DNA of 64,000 bases from Guillardia theta CCMP2712 (GCF_000315625.1 NW_005434536.1:66366-130365), one strand, 5' to 3'; numbered from the stretch's first letter, positions 6,677-15,959 are shown. Numbers and translations: made by a program. Notes: generated from the sequence alone by a model not told the origin.

Positions 6677-9600
6677 ATGACCGCCCACGTTCCCTTCTAC
6701 ACCTACGGGCCTGTCTTCGGGTCGAGCGTGTCGGGTGGGATGGATCCCTGGGGTATGGTTCAGGTTGGTGTTTCGGTGAGAGGCAGGAAGGCGTTTAGTA
6801 AGGTTAACGGGGATAACCAGAAAGTTCATAATGTGAAACCGCCAACCTTCAAGCCAGATCCAGAGCTCATGAAGGAAAAGAGGAAAGAAAAAAGGGATGA
6901 ACACATGAATGTGACGAGAAAGGAAGCTGTCAAACCAGCCAAACATGAAACGACCTTCACATTCCCGTCGAAGCCCGCCGCCCCCTCGAAGCCCCCCGTC
7001 TTCCTCCGCCCCCACCGCGAGGAGATCGACCTTCGCTTCCGGGCGATGCGGGAGAACCAGAGGTACACGCTTCTATTGACTCACAGGAGCGGGGAGCGGG
7101 ATGCTTCGCAGGGGATGCCGATGGGCCCCGTCTTGCAGTACGACGACAGGCTCCTGGAGAAATCATCGCCTGCCCCGGTCCCCCCTGCCTTCAATGTGGA
7201 CAGGCACTTCCTCCCCGGCTGGCGCAAGCACCGCCCTCCCCTGCACAACAAGCGGCGCTGGCTCCGGTCTTACTTTGGGTACCTGCCCTGGCGTGGTGTG
7301 AGGGATGAGCTCAAGCTCGTGGACAGGGAGGACGTCACCACGACCACCCCGCACGACCTCGCCTGCTTCTTTGCCGCCCTCTTCAAGCTCCACCAGCTGT
7401 CGGTGGATGGGGAGGACCTCCCCCTGAAGACCGCGGTGTACGGCGCTGGATGCGGTGGCAGCACCGTCCCTCTGGCGCTGCTGTCGGAGATCGTCTACTG
7501 CGTCGAGTGGAAGCAAAAGGAGTGCAACGAGCTGCGCAAGAACATGAACACGATCCTCGGACACTTTGGTGTCAGCCCCTCTCGGGTGGGTGTCATCCGT
7601 GACGACTTCACGCAGTTTGCCCTCCCCTTCAATGCTCAGTACCTGCTGGTGTCGCCGACGTGGGAGGAGAACGGGAACGAGCCCAACGACCGCGTGTATT
7701 GCGGGCTGCAGCGCACCCCCGTGGAGGAGGTTGTTTCCAATGCGTTCGAGAACAGCAAAGGCCTGAGGATGGTGATTGCCCACCTCCCTGTTACCATCGA
7801 TCGGCAGGCCCTCCAGAGGCACTTCAACGAGAAGAAGCTGAGGTGTGTCTTCCGCCCCTTCATGGGCCCCAGGGCCGTGCTGCGGACCCTTTCCTCCAGT
7901 CGGAATTCGAGGATCGGGGGTGTCCAGGATGAAGGGATGGACCCACTCTTGGAGATGCTCTCGGAGATGGCCATGCCCTCGGGGGAGGACCCGGTCGTTC
8001 CCAGCGGTCGGCAGTGGGGAGAAATGCAGAGGAAGATCGCTGCGACGATAGGGAGCGCGGGGGACATCAATGCTGCCATCGACACCCTCGTCCGCGGCTA
8101 CCAGAAGCCCGGCGGGATCATGCGGAACTACCTGCGGGCGGTGAGCAGGGGTGTCTTCCAGAAGCCGCTGACGTTGGAGAGGCTCGACCCCTCCGGCGGT
8201 GACTTTGACGGCTACAGGCCGGTGAAGCGGTACCTGCATAACATCGCGATGATTGTCACCCGGGATGAACCCTACCAACTCCCGGACCGCCCTGCCTGGA
8301 CCTCCCGCGAGGAGCACGCCGCCTCTGCCTCCCTCCAGGCCGTCGAGATGGAGCAAATGGCGAGGGCGCTGCAGCTCGGCTTCAAGGCGGAGCCGGAGAA
8401 AGTGCTCGCTGCCACCCACGCAGCTCGGGCGGCTTTGCCGATCGTCTGGAAGGACGACATGGATGTCGGCGAGGTCATCGGGAGCCTTATCAAGGCGTAC
8501 CAGCTCATCGGCGCCAGCAACGCCCCGTACCCTTACTCCGCCCGGTCCGACGCCGACCCCACCGAGCGCAGGGCCAGGGCGCTGTTCAGGGAGGTGAGGC
8601 GCGGGGAGAAGGAGGAGGCGAGGATGACCACCGAGGATGCGAAGGTGGTGAAGAAGCACGAGAAGAGGATCGAAAGACTGGCGGAGATCAAGCGGGAAAT
8701 AGCGGAGATCGACGATAAACTTAGCCGTGTTGGACAAAAAAGGAAGCGTGATGAGGAGGAGCTGGCCGGAAGCAACAAAGAGAATCCATCGGCTGCACAG
8801 GGTGGGGTAACGGATGCGGAGAAGCGACGTATGCAGAAAAACAACCGGGTGTACGAAGATCTTAATGAGCTCGATAAGGAAGAAGACAACTTGAATGCTG
8901 AGAAAGAAGAGCTGATGGAAGAGGAGAAGAGACTAGAGGAGGATATGCAATCCACTTCAAATGATAACGATGACACGAGTATGCAAGCAACATCGGAATC
9001 CCGCATGCCCCGGACCTACGTATCCCCCGAGGAAGACAGCCTCTTCGCCATCACGCAGGAGGCGCTCAGCGCGGTGTCGATCCATCCGAGGCAGGAGGGC
9101 CAGGCGCTGGGTGCGACGTGGACTTCCAGGAAGGTGCGCGACGCGGACCTGGACTTGGCGATCCGGAGGGTGGACAAAGCGGTGTCGGCTCTGCAGGGAG
9201 GCACTCCTTTCCAAGTAAGTCAAACAGCGTCCGCGTGCCTTCACCAAGCGCAGGCCACCCTGCAGGCCGCCGCGGAGACCTTCGCGGACACTGCCGAGTT
9301 GCAGAAGGCCCACGACGCGCTGGATGCCCTTGTGAACGACATGCAGCTGGCGTTCTCGGGTGTGCTGCGTCCCGTGGAGGTCAGGGCTGATGAGCCCGAC
9401 GAGGAGGCAGCCGCGCGCTACCGGAACCTTCACGTCACGCACGCGAACAAGGCGGTGCGGGGCTTCGTGCGGGCAATCCGGGCGTACCGCTCCAAGGTCC
9501 TGCACACCGCGGAGGAGCTGTACCCGCGGGAGTGCGAGGACTGGGTCGACACGCTCGCCACCATCCACGAGACGGAGAACGCGGTGATCGCCGCGGGGGA

Positions 9601-10999
9601 GACGGCGCTCGGGGTGAGGAAGCTGGCCAGCGACCTGGCGGCCATCGACCCTTCCCGGCCCGGCGCGGCCAGGAGGAGGGAGACGATCTCTTTGAATTTA
9701 CAGAAATCCGCCGCCGCGCTGAAGGAGCAGGTCGCCGCCTACCACCGCGTCCGGCAGCCATCCTCGCAGAAACCCCAGGCCCTGCTCGACGGCATGGTGG
9801 TGAACGAGATGCTCCGGACCGGTTTTGCCTGGCGAGACCCGGCGGTGAAGGCGCAGGAGGAGCGCTGCGGCCGGGCGCAGGCCTGCATCCGGCATTACTC
9901 CGCGGTGATGTCCACGCTGCTGGCAGCGGGGCTGGACCCTTCTAGGATTGATGCCGGGAGGGTTGCGCTCCATGGGCAGGTAGGGCCGGAGGTGGCGGCC
10001 GGCCTCGTCCTCCGCCGCGCCACGCAGCGCAGCAACGTCCAGGCGCTGGGCAGGGCCATGGCCGAGGTGCGGGACACGGGCTACTCCGGGACGGACATCG
10101 AGCGCCTCACCCTCACGGACACGGCGCTGCAGAACCTCCACGCAATGGTCCACTGGGTGGAGACGCTGGACCCCAGGCAGGCTGCGGAGCGCGTCGGTAG
10201 CGCCCTTCACGCCCCCGGCGCCCCCTTCACGGACGAGCAGAAGCGGAGCATCGCGGAGGCCGTCAAGACCGTCCCGAGGCTGGAGCCTCTCCGTTCGCGG
10301 GTCTGTGCCCTCCGGGACGCGGTCGACATGGCGCTGCAGACGGGCGTGTGCACCGCGGAGGCACTCAGCACCCTCGACGCCCTTTCGCACATGGGCGAGG
10401 CAGAGGACCTTGCGGAGATCGTCGCCCCCAACGCCCACCCCGCTGCCATCGCGCTCAGGAGGCTGCTGCGGGTTTCGCAGGACATCCTGTCTGACTTGTC
10501 CAGTGAGGGCAGCCCCTTCGTTCCCGACACGGTGATGCAGATGTGGAGGTCGTACCTGGATGACTTCCTGTCGTCCCCCGCGGGAACCGCCGACCTCGAG
10601 GTCCTGGAGGTGATGATGCAGGACAAGGCCTTCGGCCCCAGCATGCTAGCCGACTGCCAGGCCCTCGTGCAGCAGCAGCAGGACCTGGCTGCCAAGGTCT
10701 TTGACGGCTACATCGCCGCCTACACCACCCTGGGCGCCCTGTACGATGGCTACTCCCGCTGCCTCCGGATTGCTTCCACGCTCCCGGACTCTGCATCACA
10801 AGATGACTCCACGCAGTACGACACCCTCTCCCTCGCCGGAGATTGCGTCGCCGCCGCCTACGAGACGGGCCTGCTCGCCGAGGACATCCGCGAGATGCGC
10901 GGCGTGGTCAGCGAGAGCATCCGGCACATGCACGGGGTGTGCGACGTTCGCGGGCTCATCTCCGAGCTCAAGATCGATGTCTCTGTGTTGCTGCGCTAG
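6677..10999 (+). CDS. Giant protein with TGS1-like methyltransferase domain
   Basis: A 1,440-residue protein, the longest intact gene here. The start at 6677 is set by TATTTAGG 35 nt upstream. Residues 230-400 resemble SAM-dependent methyltransferases of the trimethylguanosine synthase (TGS1) type: motif I is VYGAGCGGST (about residue 255), an acidic residue ends the next strand (CVEWKQKE), and motif IV is SPTW (residue 326), close to the SPPW of cap methylases. That family methylates N2 of m7G caps. Residues 640-775 are a charged coiled coil. The remaining 650 residues are alpha-helical and Ala-rich without recognised domains. The size suggests a virion or tegument protein carrying an RNA-cap enzyme. 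The methyltransferase fold is fairly sure; the substrate is inferred. Confidence 0.75.
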   Translation: MTAHVPFYTYGPVFGSSVSGGMDPWGMVQVGVSVRGRKAFSKVNGDNQKVHNVKPPTFKPDPELMKEKRKEKRDEHMNVTRKEAVKPAKHETTFTFPSKPAAPSKPPVFLRPHREEIDLRFRAMRENQRYTLLLTHRSGERDASQGMPMGPVLQYDDRLLEKSSPAPVPPAFNVDRHFLPGWRKHRPPLHNKRRWLRSYFGYLPWRGVRDELKLVDREDVTTTTPHDLACFFAALFKLHQLSVDGEDLPLKTAVYGAGCGGSTVPLALLSEIVYCVEWKQKECNELRKNMNTILGHFGVSPSRVGVIRDDFTQFALPFNAQYLLVSPTWEENGNEPNDRVYCGLQRTPVEEVVSNAFENSKGLRMVIAHLPVTIDRQALQRHFNEKKLRCVFRPFMGPRAVLRTLSSSRNSRIGGVQDEGMDPLLEMLSEMAMPSGEDPVVPSGRQWGEMQRKIAATIGSAGDINAAIDTLVRGYQKPGGIMRNYLRAVSRGVFQKPLTLERLDPSGGDFDGYRPVKRYLHNIAMIVTRDEPYQLPDRPAWTSREEHAASASLQAVEMEQMARALQLGFKAEPEKVLAATHAARAALPIVWKDDMDVGEVIGSLIKAYQLIGASNAPYPYSARSDADPTERRARALFREVRRGEKEEARMTTEDAKVVKKHEKRIERLAEIKREIAEIDDKLSRVGQKRKRDEEELAGSNKENPSAAQGGVTDAEKRRMQKNNRVYEDLNELDKEEDNLNAEKEELMEEEKRLEEDMQSTSNDNDDTSMQATSESRMPRTYVSPEEDSLFAITQEALSAVSIHPRQEGQALGATWTSRKVRDADLDLAIRRVDKAVSALQGGTPFQVSQTASACLHQAQATLQAAAETFADTAELQKAHDALDALVNDMQLAFSGVLRPVEVRADEPDEEAAARYRNLHVTHANKAVRGFVRAIRAYRSKVLHTAEELYPRECEDWVDTLATIHETENAVIAAGETALGVRKLASDLAAIDPSRPGAARRRETISLNLQKSAAALKEQVAAYHRVRQPSSQKPQALLDGMVVNEMLRTGFAWRDPAVKAQEERCGRAQACIRHYSAVMSTLLAAGLDPSRIDAGRVALHGQVGPEVAAGLVLRRATQRSNVQALGRAMAEVRDTGYSGTDIERLTLTDTALQNLHAMVHWVETLDPRQAAERVGSALHAPGAPFTDEQKRSIAEAVKTVPRLEPLRSRVCALRDAVDMALQTGVCTAEALSTLDALSHMGEAEDLAEIVAPNAHPAAIALRRLLRVSQDILSDLSSEGSPFVPDTVMQMWRSYLDDFLSSPAGTADLEVLEVMMQDKAFGPSMLADCQALVQQQQDLAAKVFDGYIAAYTTLGALYDGYSRCLRIASTLPDSASQDDSTQYDTLSLAGDCVAAAYETGLLAEDIREMRGVVSESIRHMHGVCDVRGLISELKIDVSVLLR

Positions 11000-11010
11000 G
11001 ATTTAAATCT

Positions 11011-11016
11011 TTTATT
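11011..11016 (-). terminator. AATAAA polyadenylation signal
   Basis: AATAAA on the minus strand, about 20 nt past the stop of the 11037-11270 gene. Confidence 0.5.
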
Positions 11017-11036
11017 TGTAACCGTGATGTACTTAC

Positions 11037-11270
11037 CTAGTGTTCATCTGTCGTTCCCACAATGAAGAGAATAAACCCGATAACAAAGAACATGACAATC
11101 CACTTTTCATGGGCACAATTGCCATTACACACGTCATCTGGCTGGAACCACTGCTCACACGTGTCGTGGATGTGGTTTTCGTCGTTTCTGGAGTGTTTCC
11201 ACTTGTGGTGGATAAGGAGTAGGACACCAGATAGCACAAAGACAAGGCTCAAGATGAAAAAAATGTTCAT
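11037..11270 (-). CDS. Two-span membrane protein with Cys-rich loop (77 aa)
   Basis: A 77-residue protein. A hydrophobic helix at residues 3-20 is followed by a polar loop with three Cys and several His, then a second helix at residues 58-72. The loop probably faces an oxidising compartment, with disulphides. The layout is typical of small envelope or inner-membrane proteins of large DNA viruses. It is convergent with the giant methyltransferase gene. No family is recognised. Confidence 0.7.
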   Translation of the reverse strand: MNIFFILSLVFVLSGVLLLIHHKWKHSRNDENHIHDTCEQWFQPDDVCNGNCAHEKWIVMFFVIGFILFIVGTTDEH

Positions 11271-11353
11271 GCCTCTGTTGTTCTCTGAAGATACCTATCC
11301 CTAGCTAGATGAATTTGATATTTTTATTTTTTCTTTAAACCACAGCTTCCCCT

Positions 11354-12031
11354 CTAGATCCCCTCCTCCTTGAACGCCATGGCGAAGTCGTTCCAGATAT
11401 CGCCCCCGATGGCGGGCGGGCGCTCGAGCTCGTCGGTCGCCCTGCGCTTGTCCCCGACCCTCGCGGCCTCGGAACTGAAGGTCCCGTTGACGCGCTCCTT
11501 GAGCTCGTTGTTCTCGAGCCTGAGCTGGTCGAGCTCGTGGGTCTGGCGCTCGTAGAGGTTGGACGCGCACACCATCATGCGCCACACCCCGTTGTCCTCG
11601 GCGCTGTTCTCGACAAGGCGCTTCATGCCGGTGAGCAGCCTGTCCTTCATGCCCTGGTCGTTGCTCTCCAGCGCGTCGCCGAACTTGGCCATGACGGTGT
11701 CGAGCACCTTCTGCATGTCGTGCCTCGTCCTCTCGCTGAGCTTGTTGTTCTTGTTCATTAGCTCCTCCATCTGCGCGCGGAGCTTCTGGTTGGCCTCCTC
11801 CAGGCTCTTGATGTGCTGCAGGACGGGGGTCATGTCGTTGAAGTTCCTGACCTCGCCCTTGGAGTCGACGACCTTGCCCGGGCCCGGATTCCCTGGGGTC
11901 TGTGAAATGGATGACTGCTGGGTACCCTGGAAGGGCTGGCCTTGCAGGGAAGACCCCTGGAAGGAAGACCCTTGGAAGGAAGACCCCTGCAGTGCCTGCA
12001 TGCCCGAATGCGTGTGGTCGCCCTCCGACAT
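11354..12031 (-). CDS. Coiled-coil protein, scaffold candidate
   Basis: A 225-residue protein. Residues 14-40 are degenerate QGSSF/QGQPF pentapeptide repeats. Residues 70-100 and 155-185 are heptad-rich coiled coils. The middle is Met/Lys-rich and helical. TATTTAAG lies 27 nt before the ATG. HK97-lineage viruses need an internal scaffold cut by the maturation protease; the protease here (39950-40447) is not fused to one, and this soluble helical protein is one possible scaffold. That role is inference only; a tegument or DNA-binding role is equally possible. Confidence 0.7.
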   Translation of the reverse strand: MSEGDHTHSGMQALQGSSFQGSSFQGSSLQGQPFQGTQQSSISQTPGNPGPGKVVDSKGEVRNFNDMTPVLQHIKSLEEANQKLRAQMEELMNKNNKLSERTRHDMQKVLDTVMAKFGDALESNDQGMKDRLLTGMKRLVENSAEDNGVWRMMVCASNLYERQTHELDQLRLENNELKERVNGTFSSEAARVGDKRRATDELERPPAIGGDIWNDFAMAFKEEGI

Positions 12032-12057
12032 CTCTCCTGGCGTGCGATCACTTTATT

Positions 12058-12065
12058 CTTAAATA
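12058..12065 (-). promoter_or_regulatory. TATTTAAG box
   Basis: TATTTAAG on the minus strand, 27 nt before the ATG at 12031. Confidence 0.65.
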
Positions 12066-12079
12066 TACCACCTAGCCCG

Positions 12080-13001
12080 CTACGTTGCTCTACCGCCCGC
12101 GGGAACCCGTCTCGCGTCCGCTTCCTCTTCTTCTTCTTCCTGCCTTGAATCCCTCCTGACTTCGCACTCCACCAGACCCTTCCGGATCCCGGTGCTGACG
12201 GAGGCTCTTGGCCGCTGGGGGCGGAAGGACTGGATCACGAGCGTCACGCCGCCGCGGCAGCGTATCTCTTGCAAAGGCTCCAGGGAGATGCTCTGCGCCT
12301 CCCGCACCACCTCCCTCTCGTTCTCCGTCCTCCTCCGCGGCTTGAAGCCCACATGGAAAAGGGAGTAGCTGGACTCGAAGAAGTTCCCCGGCGCGGCCCT
12401 CACGGGCCAGAACATCAGGTCACCCTGCAGCTGGCTCAGCGGGGTAGCACGGCGGTCCCGCTGCAGGCCCAGCGCCGCAAACACGTTGTCCTCCACCCCT
12501 CCCGTCCTCTCCGACCTGCGGTTCTCCCCGAAGACCCTCACCTCCAGGTTGGTCCTCCTTCCCGGCCTCCTTCCCGGCATCATTCCCGGCATCCTTCCCG
12601 ACATCCTTCCTGGCGCGCTCCTTGGTGAAGTTCTTCCCGCCCTCTTTTGTAGCCGTGTGCCTCCCGCCCGACCTCTCCACCCGGTACATCACGTCGAACC
12701 TGCGCGCCTCCTCCAGCATGTCGAGGATCGCCTCCCCCGCGTCCGACCACCCGCGGCGCACCAGCGGAGTCACCCGCTCGCACTTCTCGCACCACGCGAC
12801 CACACCCGGGCATAGCCCCTTCTCCAGGCGGTCGCTGGCCATCGACAGGATCCTCTTCCTGGCATCCACAGCATCCAGAGGGCTGGCCCCGCCATCCAGC
12901 GCAGATACATGAAAGAAGATCTTCATCGAGATCGGCTTTTCTATCCATCCCTCGGGAGGGTCGTCCACCTCTCCCCACTTGCAGCACAGGCACTCGCGCA
13001 T
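12080..13001 (-). CDS. Cys-containing protein, frame broken near 12.5-12.6 kb
   Basis: Two overlapping minus frames look like one gene. The first (start 13001) reads MRECLCCKWGEV, has further Cys in WCEKCERV and runs into Lys/Asp-rich repeats. The second, in another frame and ending at 12080, carries a well-formed beta-rich segment and an acidic tail with EEEEEEAD. The change of frame falls in a 12-bp repeat (GCCGGGAAGGAN-type units, about 12545-12605), where slippage or a sequencing indel is likely. Each half degenerates into Arg/Gly/Pro-rich sequence beyond that point. Two separate genes are less likely. No family is recognised; one zinc site near the N-terminus is plausible. Confidence 0.5.
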
Positions 13002-13165
13002 GTTGTCTGGGGCGCGCTCCCGTTTCCCGCGCTTTTTCTAGCCCTTTCCCCGAAAAAAAAAACAGCATCCCTTCTTTTTATGTTTTTTTCTTAGTTTTTT
13101 TATTAGATAATGGCGGTTTATTTCAACCTCTACGGCGCGCGTCATGGCGGGCTGGGCTCAGTCAG

Positions 13166-13312
13166 TCAATGGCGGTGCAGCCCGTTTTCGCTGTCCAGCT
13201 GGTGGACGAGGTCGTCGAAGCGGTCGCACAGGTCCCTGACGAGTACGAGGGCGTACAGGGCGAGGGCGACGGCACAGAGGTCGAAGACGGATAGATCGAG
13301 GGTGACAAACAT
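13166..13312 (-). CDS. Small single-span membrane protein (48 aa)
   Basis: A 48-residue open frame. Residues 5-25 are hydrophobic (about one membrane span), followed by an acidic/basic amphipathic helix and a His-containing tail. TATTTAAG lies 36 nt before the ATG, exactly where active genes of this window carry it, which is the main support for so short a gene. It is divergent from the 13418 gene. No family is recognised. Confidence 0.55.
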   Translation of the reverse strand: MFVTLDLSVFDLCAVALALYALVLVRDLCDRFDDLVHQLDSENGLHRH

Positions 13313-13347
13313 GCCGGTAAGTGGTGCCGGCGAGCGCCGCCGGCTGT

Positions 13348-13355
13348 CTTAAATA
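13348..13355 (-). promoter_or_regulatory. TATTTAAG box
   Basis: TATTTAAG on the minus strand, 36 nt before the ATG at 13312. Confidence 0.6.
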
Positions 13356-13386
13356 ACAGCGTTCCTGCAGGCGTGCCGCCGTGGGG

Positions 13387-13394
13387 TATTAACG
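13387..13394 (+). promoter_or_regulatory. TATTAACG box
   Basis: TATTAA-type element 24 nt before the ATG at 13418. Confidence 0.45.
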
Positions 13395-13417
13395 CCCCCG
13401 TCGGAAGCACCCCGGAG

Positions 13418-14803
13418 ATGGAAGAGGCGAAGCGGGAGAAGCAGCTGGCGAAGGACCGTGCGAGGGAGCGGATCGCGGCGATGGAGAACCAGAGCACGGC
13501 GGACGACCGGATCAACCGTACCTTCGAGCTTTACCCTCTGACGAGAGACGAGCAGGACACCTGCGCGGCGCTGCTGGAGCCGTGCAAGCACACTTCCCTC
13601 CTTGTAATGCCGACGCACCGGATCAACGAGCTGGGGGAGTTCCAGGGCTTCCGCTTCAACGCCGGGACCCACGTTTCCGCGGGGATCCTGCCGATCTCGA
13701 GGAAGATGTTCTTCGGGACGACGATGACGGAGTGCATCTCCCCGGGGGGTGTCCAGAGTGAGCAGGGCATCAACCACAAGGCGATCGAGCTACTTTCAGA
13801 TCTTCAGTCATGTAGAGAACGAATGCAGCGGGTCCTGCAAAAGATCCAAGAAGAATCGATGCATAGCAAGGCGTCCTTCCAGTGCATGCCGGTCAACGCC
13901 TACGGGGCGCACGAGGAGGGCGACGCCTACCTCTCCGACTTCCGGAGGTACGCGGATTCGAAGTATTGGGCTCCCGAGCCCCCGGACTTCGTCGGCATCT
14001 ACCACGGCTTCACCCGCGGCTTCATCAACGACATCCGGGAGCACAAGCTCTACATCGTCTGCTCCGGCGGCCTGAACTACGCCTCGCACGACTTCTACAA
14101 CATGATCCTCGACATCGGGGACAGCGTCACGGCGGGGGACGTGTACGAGAGCGAGGAGGTGCACTGGCTCCGGAAGGCGTCGCAGCGCTCCCGGTGCAAG
14201 ATCATCAAGGCCGTCGCCGACGAGTTCGGGCTCGACATCCCCGTCCAGCTCGACACCCACGAGCACTCCACCCGCGGCAGCCACGTCGCCGTCCCCACCA
14301 CGGAGACCCTCCACCACGACATCCAGAGGACCGCCAGGGACGTCGTCTCCGTCTACAACCACGCCTGCAACACCGAGGCCGCGGAGAACGGCGTCCTCTG
14401 CCCCATGCACCCCTGCGAGGGCGTCTGGCTCTTCCAGGGGCCCAGGGTCAACTGCAACGGCTACCAGTCCTACGGGTCCGGGTTCGGCTCGCAGTTCATC
14501 TGCGGCGCGTTCCCCACGGGGTCGTACCCCATCGCAAGGATGCGGAGGAACGTCAAGGGCTTCTACGAGACGCGGAAGGACCCCGTGAAGGTCTCCGCCA
14601 TCTCCATGGAGATCTTCCAGCAGAACGTCGTGACGGTGCCCGGGAGCATGTTCGAGATCGAGCACCAGGCCAACCAGAACCTCGAGCTCAACCTCGAGTA
14701 CTTCTCCTTCGACGAGCCCTTCATGAAGAACCTCGAGGCCATGCAGTGGAACAGGGACAACGGCGTGGTCGAGCTCATGCCGATCATTGTGGGGCTGGGG
14801 TGA
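13418..14803 (+). CDS. Unknown globular protein (461 aa)
   Basis: The start at 13418 (MEEAKREKQLAK) is chosen because TATTAACG lies 24 nt upstream; the longer frame begins with GTG. After a charged helical N-terminus of about 40 residues, the rest looks like one or two well-folded alpha/beta domains with many Gly, Tyr and Phe. Segments such as FFGTTMTECISPGG, CSGGLNYASHDF and CPMHPCEGVW look conserved but match no family I can name. Codon use is strongly GC-biased, like the capsid genes, so a structural or abundantly made protein is plausible. RtcB-like ligase was considered and not supported. Confidence 0.75.
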   Translation: MEEAKREKQLAKDRARERIAAMENQSTADDRINRTFELYPLTRDEQDTCAALLEPCKHTSLLVMPTHRINELGEFQGFRFNAGTHVSAGILPISRKMFFGTTMTECISPGGVQSEQGINHKAIELLSDLQSCRERMQRVLQKIQEESMHSKASFQCMPVNAYGAHEEGDAYLSDFRRYADSKYWAPEPPDFVGIYHGFTRGFINDIREHKLYIVCSGGLNYASHDFYNMILDIGDSVTAGDVYESEEVHWLRKASQRSRCKIIKAVADEFGLDIPVQLDTHEHSTRGSHVAVPTTETLHHDIQRTARDVVSVYNHACNTEAAENGVLCPMHPCEGVWLFQGPRVNCNGYQSYGSGFGSQFICGAFPTGSYPIARMRRNVKGFYETRKDPVKVSAISMEIFQQNVVTVPGSMFEIEHQANQNLELNLEYFSFDEPFMKNLEAMQWNRDNGVVELMPIIVGLG

Positions 14804-14818
14804 CAAGATGTTATAGAT

Positions 14819-14824
14819 TTTATT
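14819..14824 (-). terminator. AATAAA polyadenylation signal
   Basis: AATAAA on the minus strand, just past the stop of the 14833-15492 gene. Confidence 0.5.
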
Positions 14825-14832
14825 TGAAACAC

Positions 14833-15492
14833 TTAGCCATAACGGGGCAGGAAGCGGTGGTCAAGATCCATGGGCTCTGTTTTACGGATATCGGGCCACC
14901 CCTCGATGGGCCAATTGGTTATCACGTTCAAGTACTCATTGGGATCGGGATTCCATCCTTCTTCTTGCTTTTTCTTCATCAACTTCAAGATAGGATTGAT
15001 ACAAACGTTCATGTTTTCCCTTATGTCAGTCTTCCATCGAATACCCATGTCGTCGAAATAGGACACACCGGCCTTCTGGTCTATCAGGCACTTCAGGATA
15101 GCGTAGAGTACGTTTAGTTCATGGTAATCAAATAGTATCGTTTCAGGTGGGTGTTCGATATGAAACTCCAAAGGCTTGTATGAGTCGAAAGAAGATTTCT
15201 TGGTATTGGCATCCAATCCGTTCCAAGCTTCTTCATACATGCGCAAGATGCTTGTCAGATTGTCTTTGAAATCAATCTTGTACCATCTATGAAGAGTGAG
15301 CATGTTGGAATCCATGTATGCTTGAATGAATTTTGTTGTATCGATGAAAGCTCTCAGTAATACTGCCATTCTAACCTTCTGGGGTTTATCCAGAATCCTA
15401 ACGGGTACCGAGCCCGGCGGCTTCGCTCCAAGCGGCATTGGATCTCTGCACGACACCCGCACCCTCACCACCTCGCACGGCACCGTTTGCAT
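14833..15492 (-). CDS. Unknown helical protein (219 aa)
   Basis: The start at 15492 (MQTVPCEVVRVRV) is chosen because TATTTAAG lies 26 nt upstream; the longer frame uses a non-ATG codon inside the promoter. The protein is mostly helical with many aromatic residues and a His/Pro-rich middle (EFHIEHPPET). Its N-terminal EVVRVRV strand resembles the start of the next upstream gene product (EVVRLRV at 15930). The body is lower in GC than neighbouring genes. No family is recognised. Confidence 0.7.
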   Translation of the reverse strand: MQTVPCEVVRVRVSCRDPMPLGAKPPGSVPVRILDKPQKVRMAVLLRAFIDTTKFIQAYMDSNMLTLHRWYKIDFKDNLTSILRMYEEAWNGLDANTKKSSFDSYKPLEFHIEHPPETILFDYHELNVLYAILKCLIDQKAGVSYFDDMGIRWKTDIRENMNVCINPILKLMKKKQEEGWNPDPNEYLNVITNWPIEGWPDIRKTEPMDLDHRFLPRYG

Positions 15493-15517
15493 TCTTCTCG
15501 AAACACCGCACCTGCGG

Positions 15518-15525
15518 CTTAAATA
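15518..15525 (-). promoter_or_regulatory. TATTTAAG box
   Basis: TATTTAAG on the minus strand, 26 nt before the ATG at 15492. Confidence 0.65.
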
Positions 15526-15543
15526 AATCACCGCTGTGTGGTC

Positions 15544-15930
15544 CTACCAGATGGAAGCTTCTATGGGTGACGGTTTTACCCTCTTTCCGCGCTCATCCCA
15601 TGCATGCGTGTTCTTGCGCTTGTAAAGGTCCCGTTTATCGTCCTCTCGGGAGTGATTGTGCGTCCGGTAAGGTTTGTAGATCTTCATATGGTTTTCATAC
15701 TTTTCGATGAGCTGCTGGTAAAGGGGTGTCACCTCCCGTTTCAGATTGTATCCATCCGGTAGCATTTCCAGTGTCTTCTTCAGCCTCTTCACCGACTTTT
15801 CAAGTGTATGTAGATCTACACTACTCGGACTCGCTCCCTCCACGTCCATATCATCATCACCATGGCCATTCAAAAAAACACCATCCGCATGGAACGGCTG
15901 CCTCGCCACCCTCAGCCTCACGACCTCCAT
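15544..15930 (-). CDS. Unknown helical protein (128 aa)
   Basis: A 128-residue protein. It opens with the short strand EVVRLRVARQPF, similar to the start of the downstream gene product, then an acidic DDDMDVEG stretch. A charged helical region (about residues 40-85) and a basic tail rich in Lys, Arg and His follow. TATTTAAA lies 30 nt before the ATG. The pair 15544 and 14833 may have arisen by duplication followed by divergence of everything but the N-terminus; this is weakly supported. No catalytic motif is seen. Confidence 0.65.
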   Translation of the reverse strand: MEVVRLRVARQPFHADGVFLNGHGDDDMDVEGASPSSVDLHTLEKSVKRLKKTLEMLPDGYNLKREVTPLYQQLIEKYENHMKIYKPYRTHNHSREDDKRDLYKRKNTHAWDERGKRVKPSPIEASIW

Positions 15931-15959
15931 CGTGTTCTACGCAACACGGGGAGGGTAGT

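Noticed and set aside
7163-8737. 524-codon minus-strand frame inside the giant methyltransferase gene
   Set aside because: Shadow of the GC-biased plus-strand gene; rich in Arg/Pro/Leu/His without structure.
13418-14803. RtcB-type RNA ligase
   Set aside because: No metal-binding DxGCG-type or HGxGR motif is present.
13808-14806. 332-codon minus-strand frame opposite the 13418-14803 gene
   Set aside because: Val/Asp/Glu/Leu composition produced by reading GC-rich codons backwards; no promoter, and the opposite frame is a better protein.
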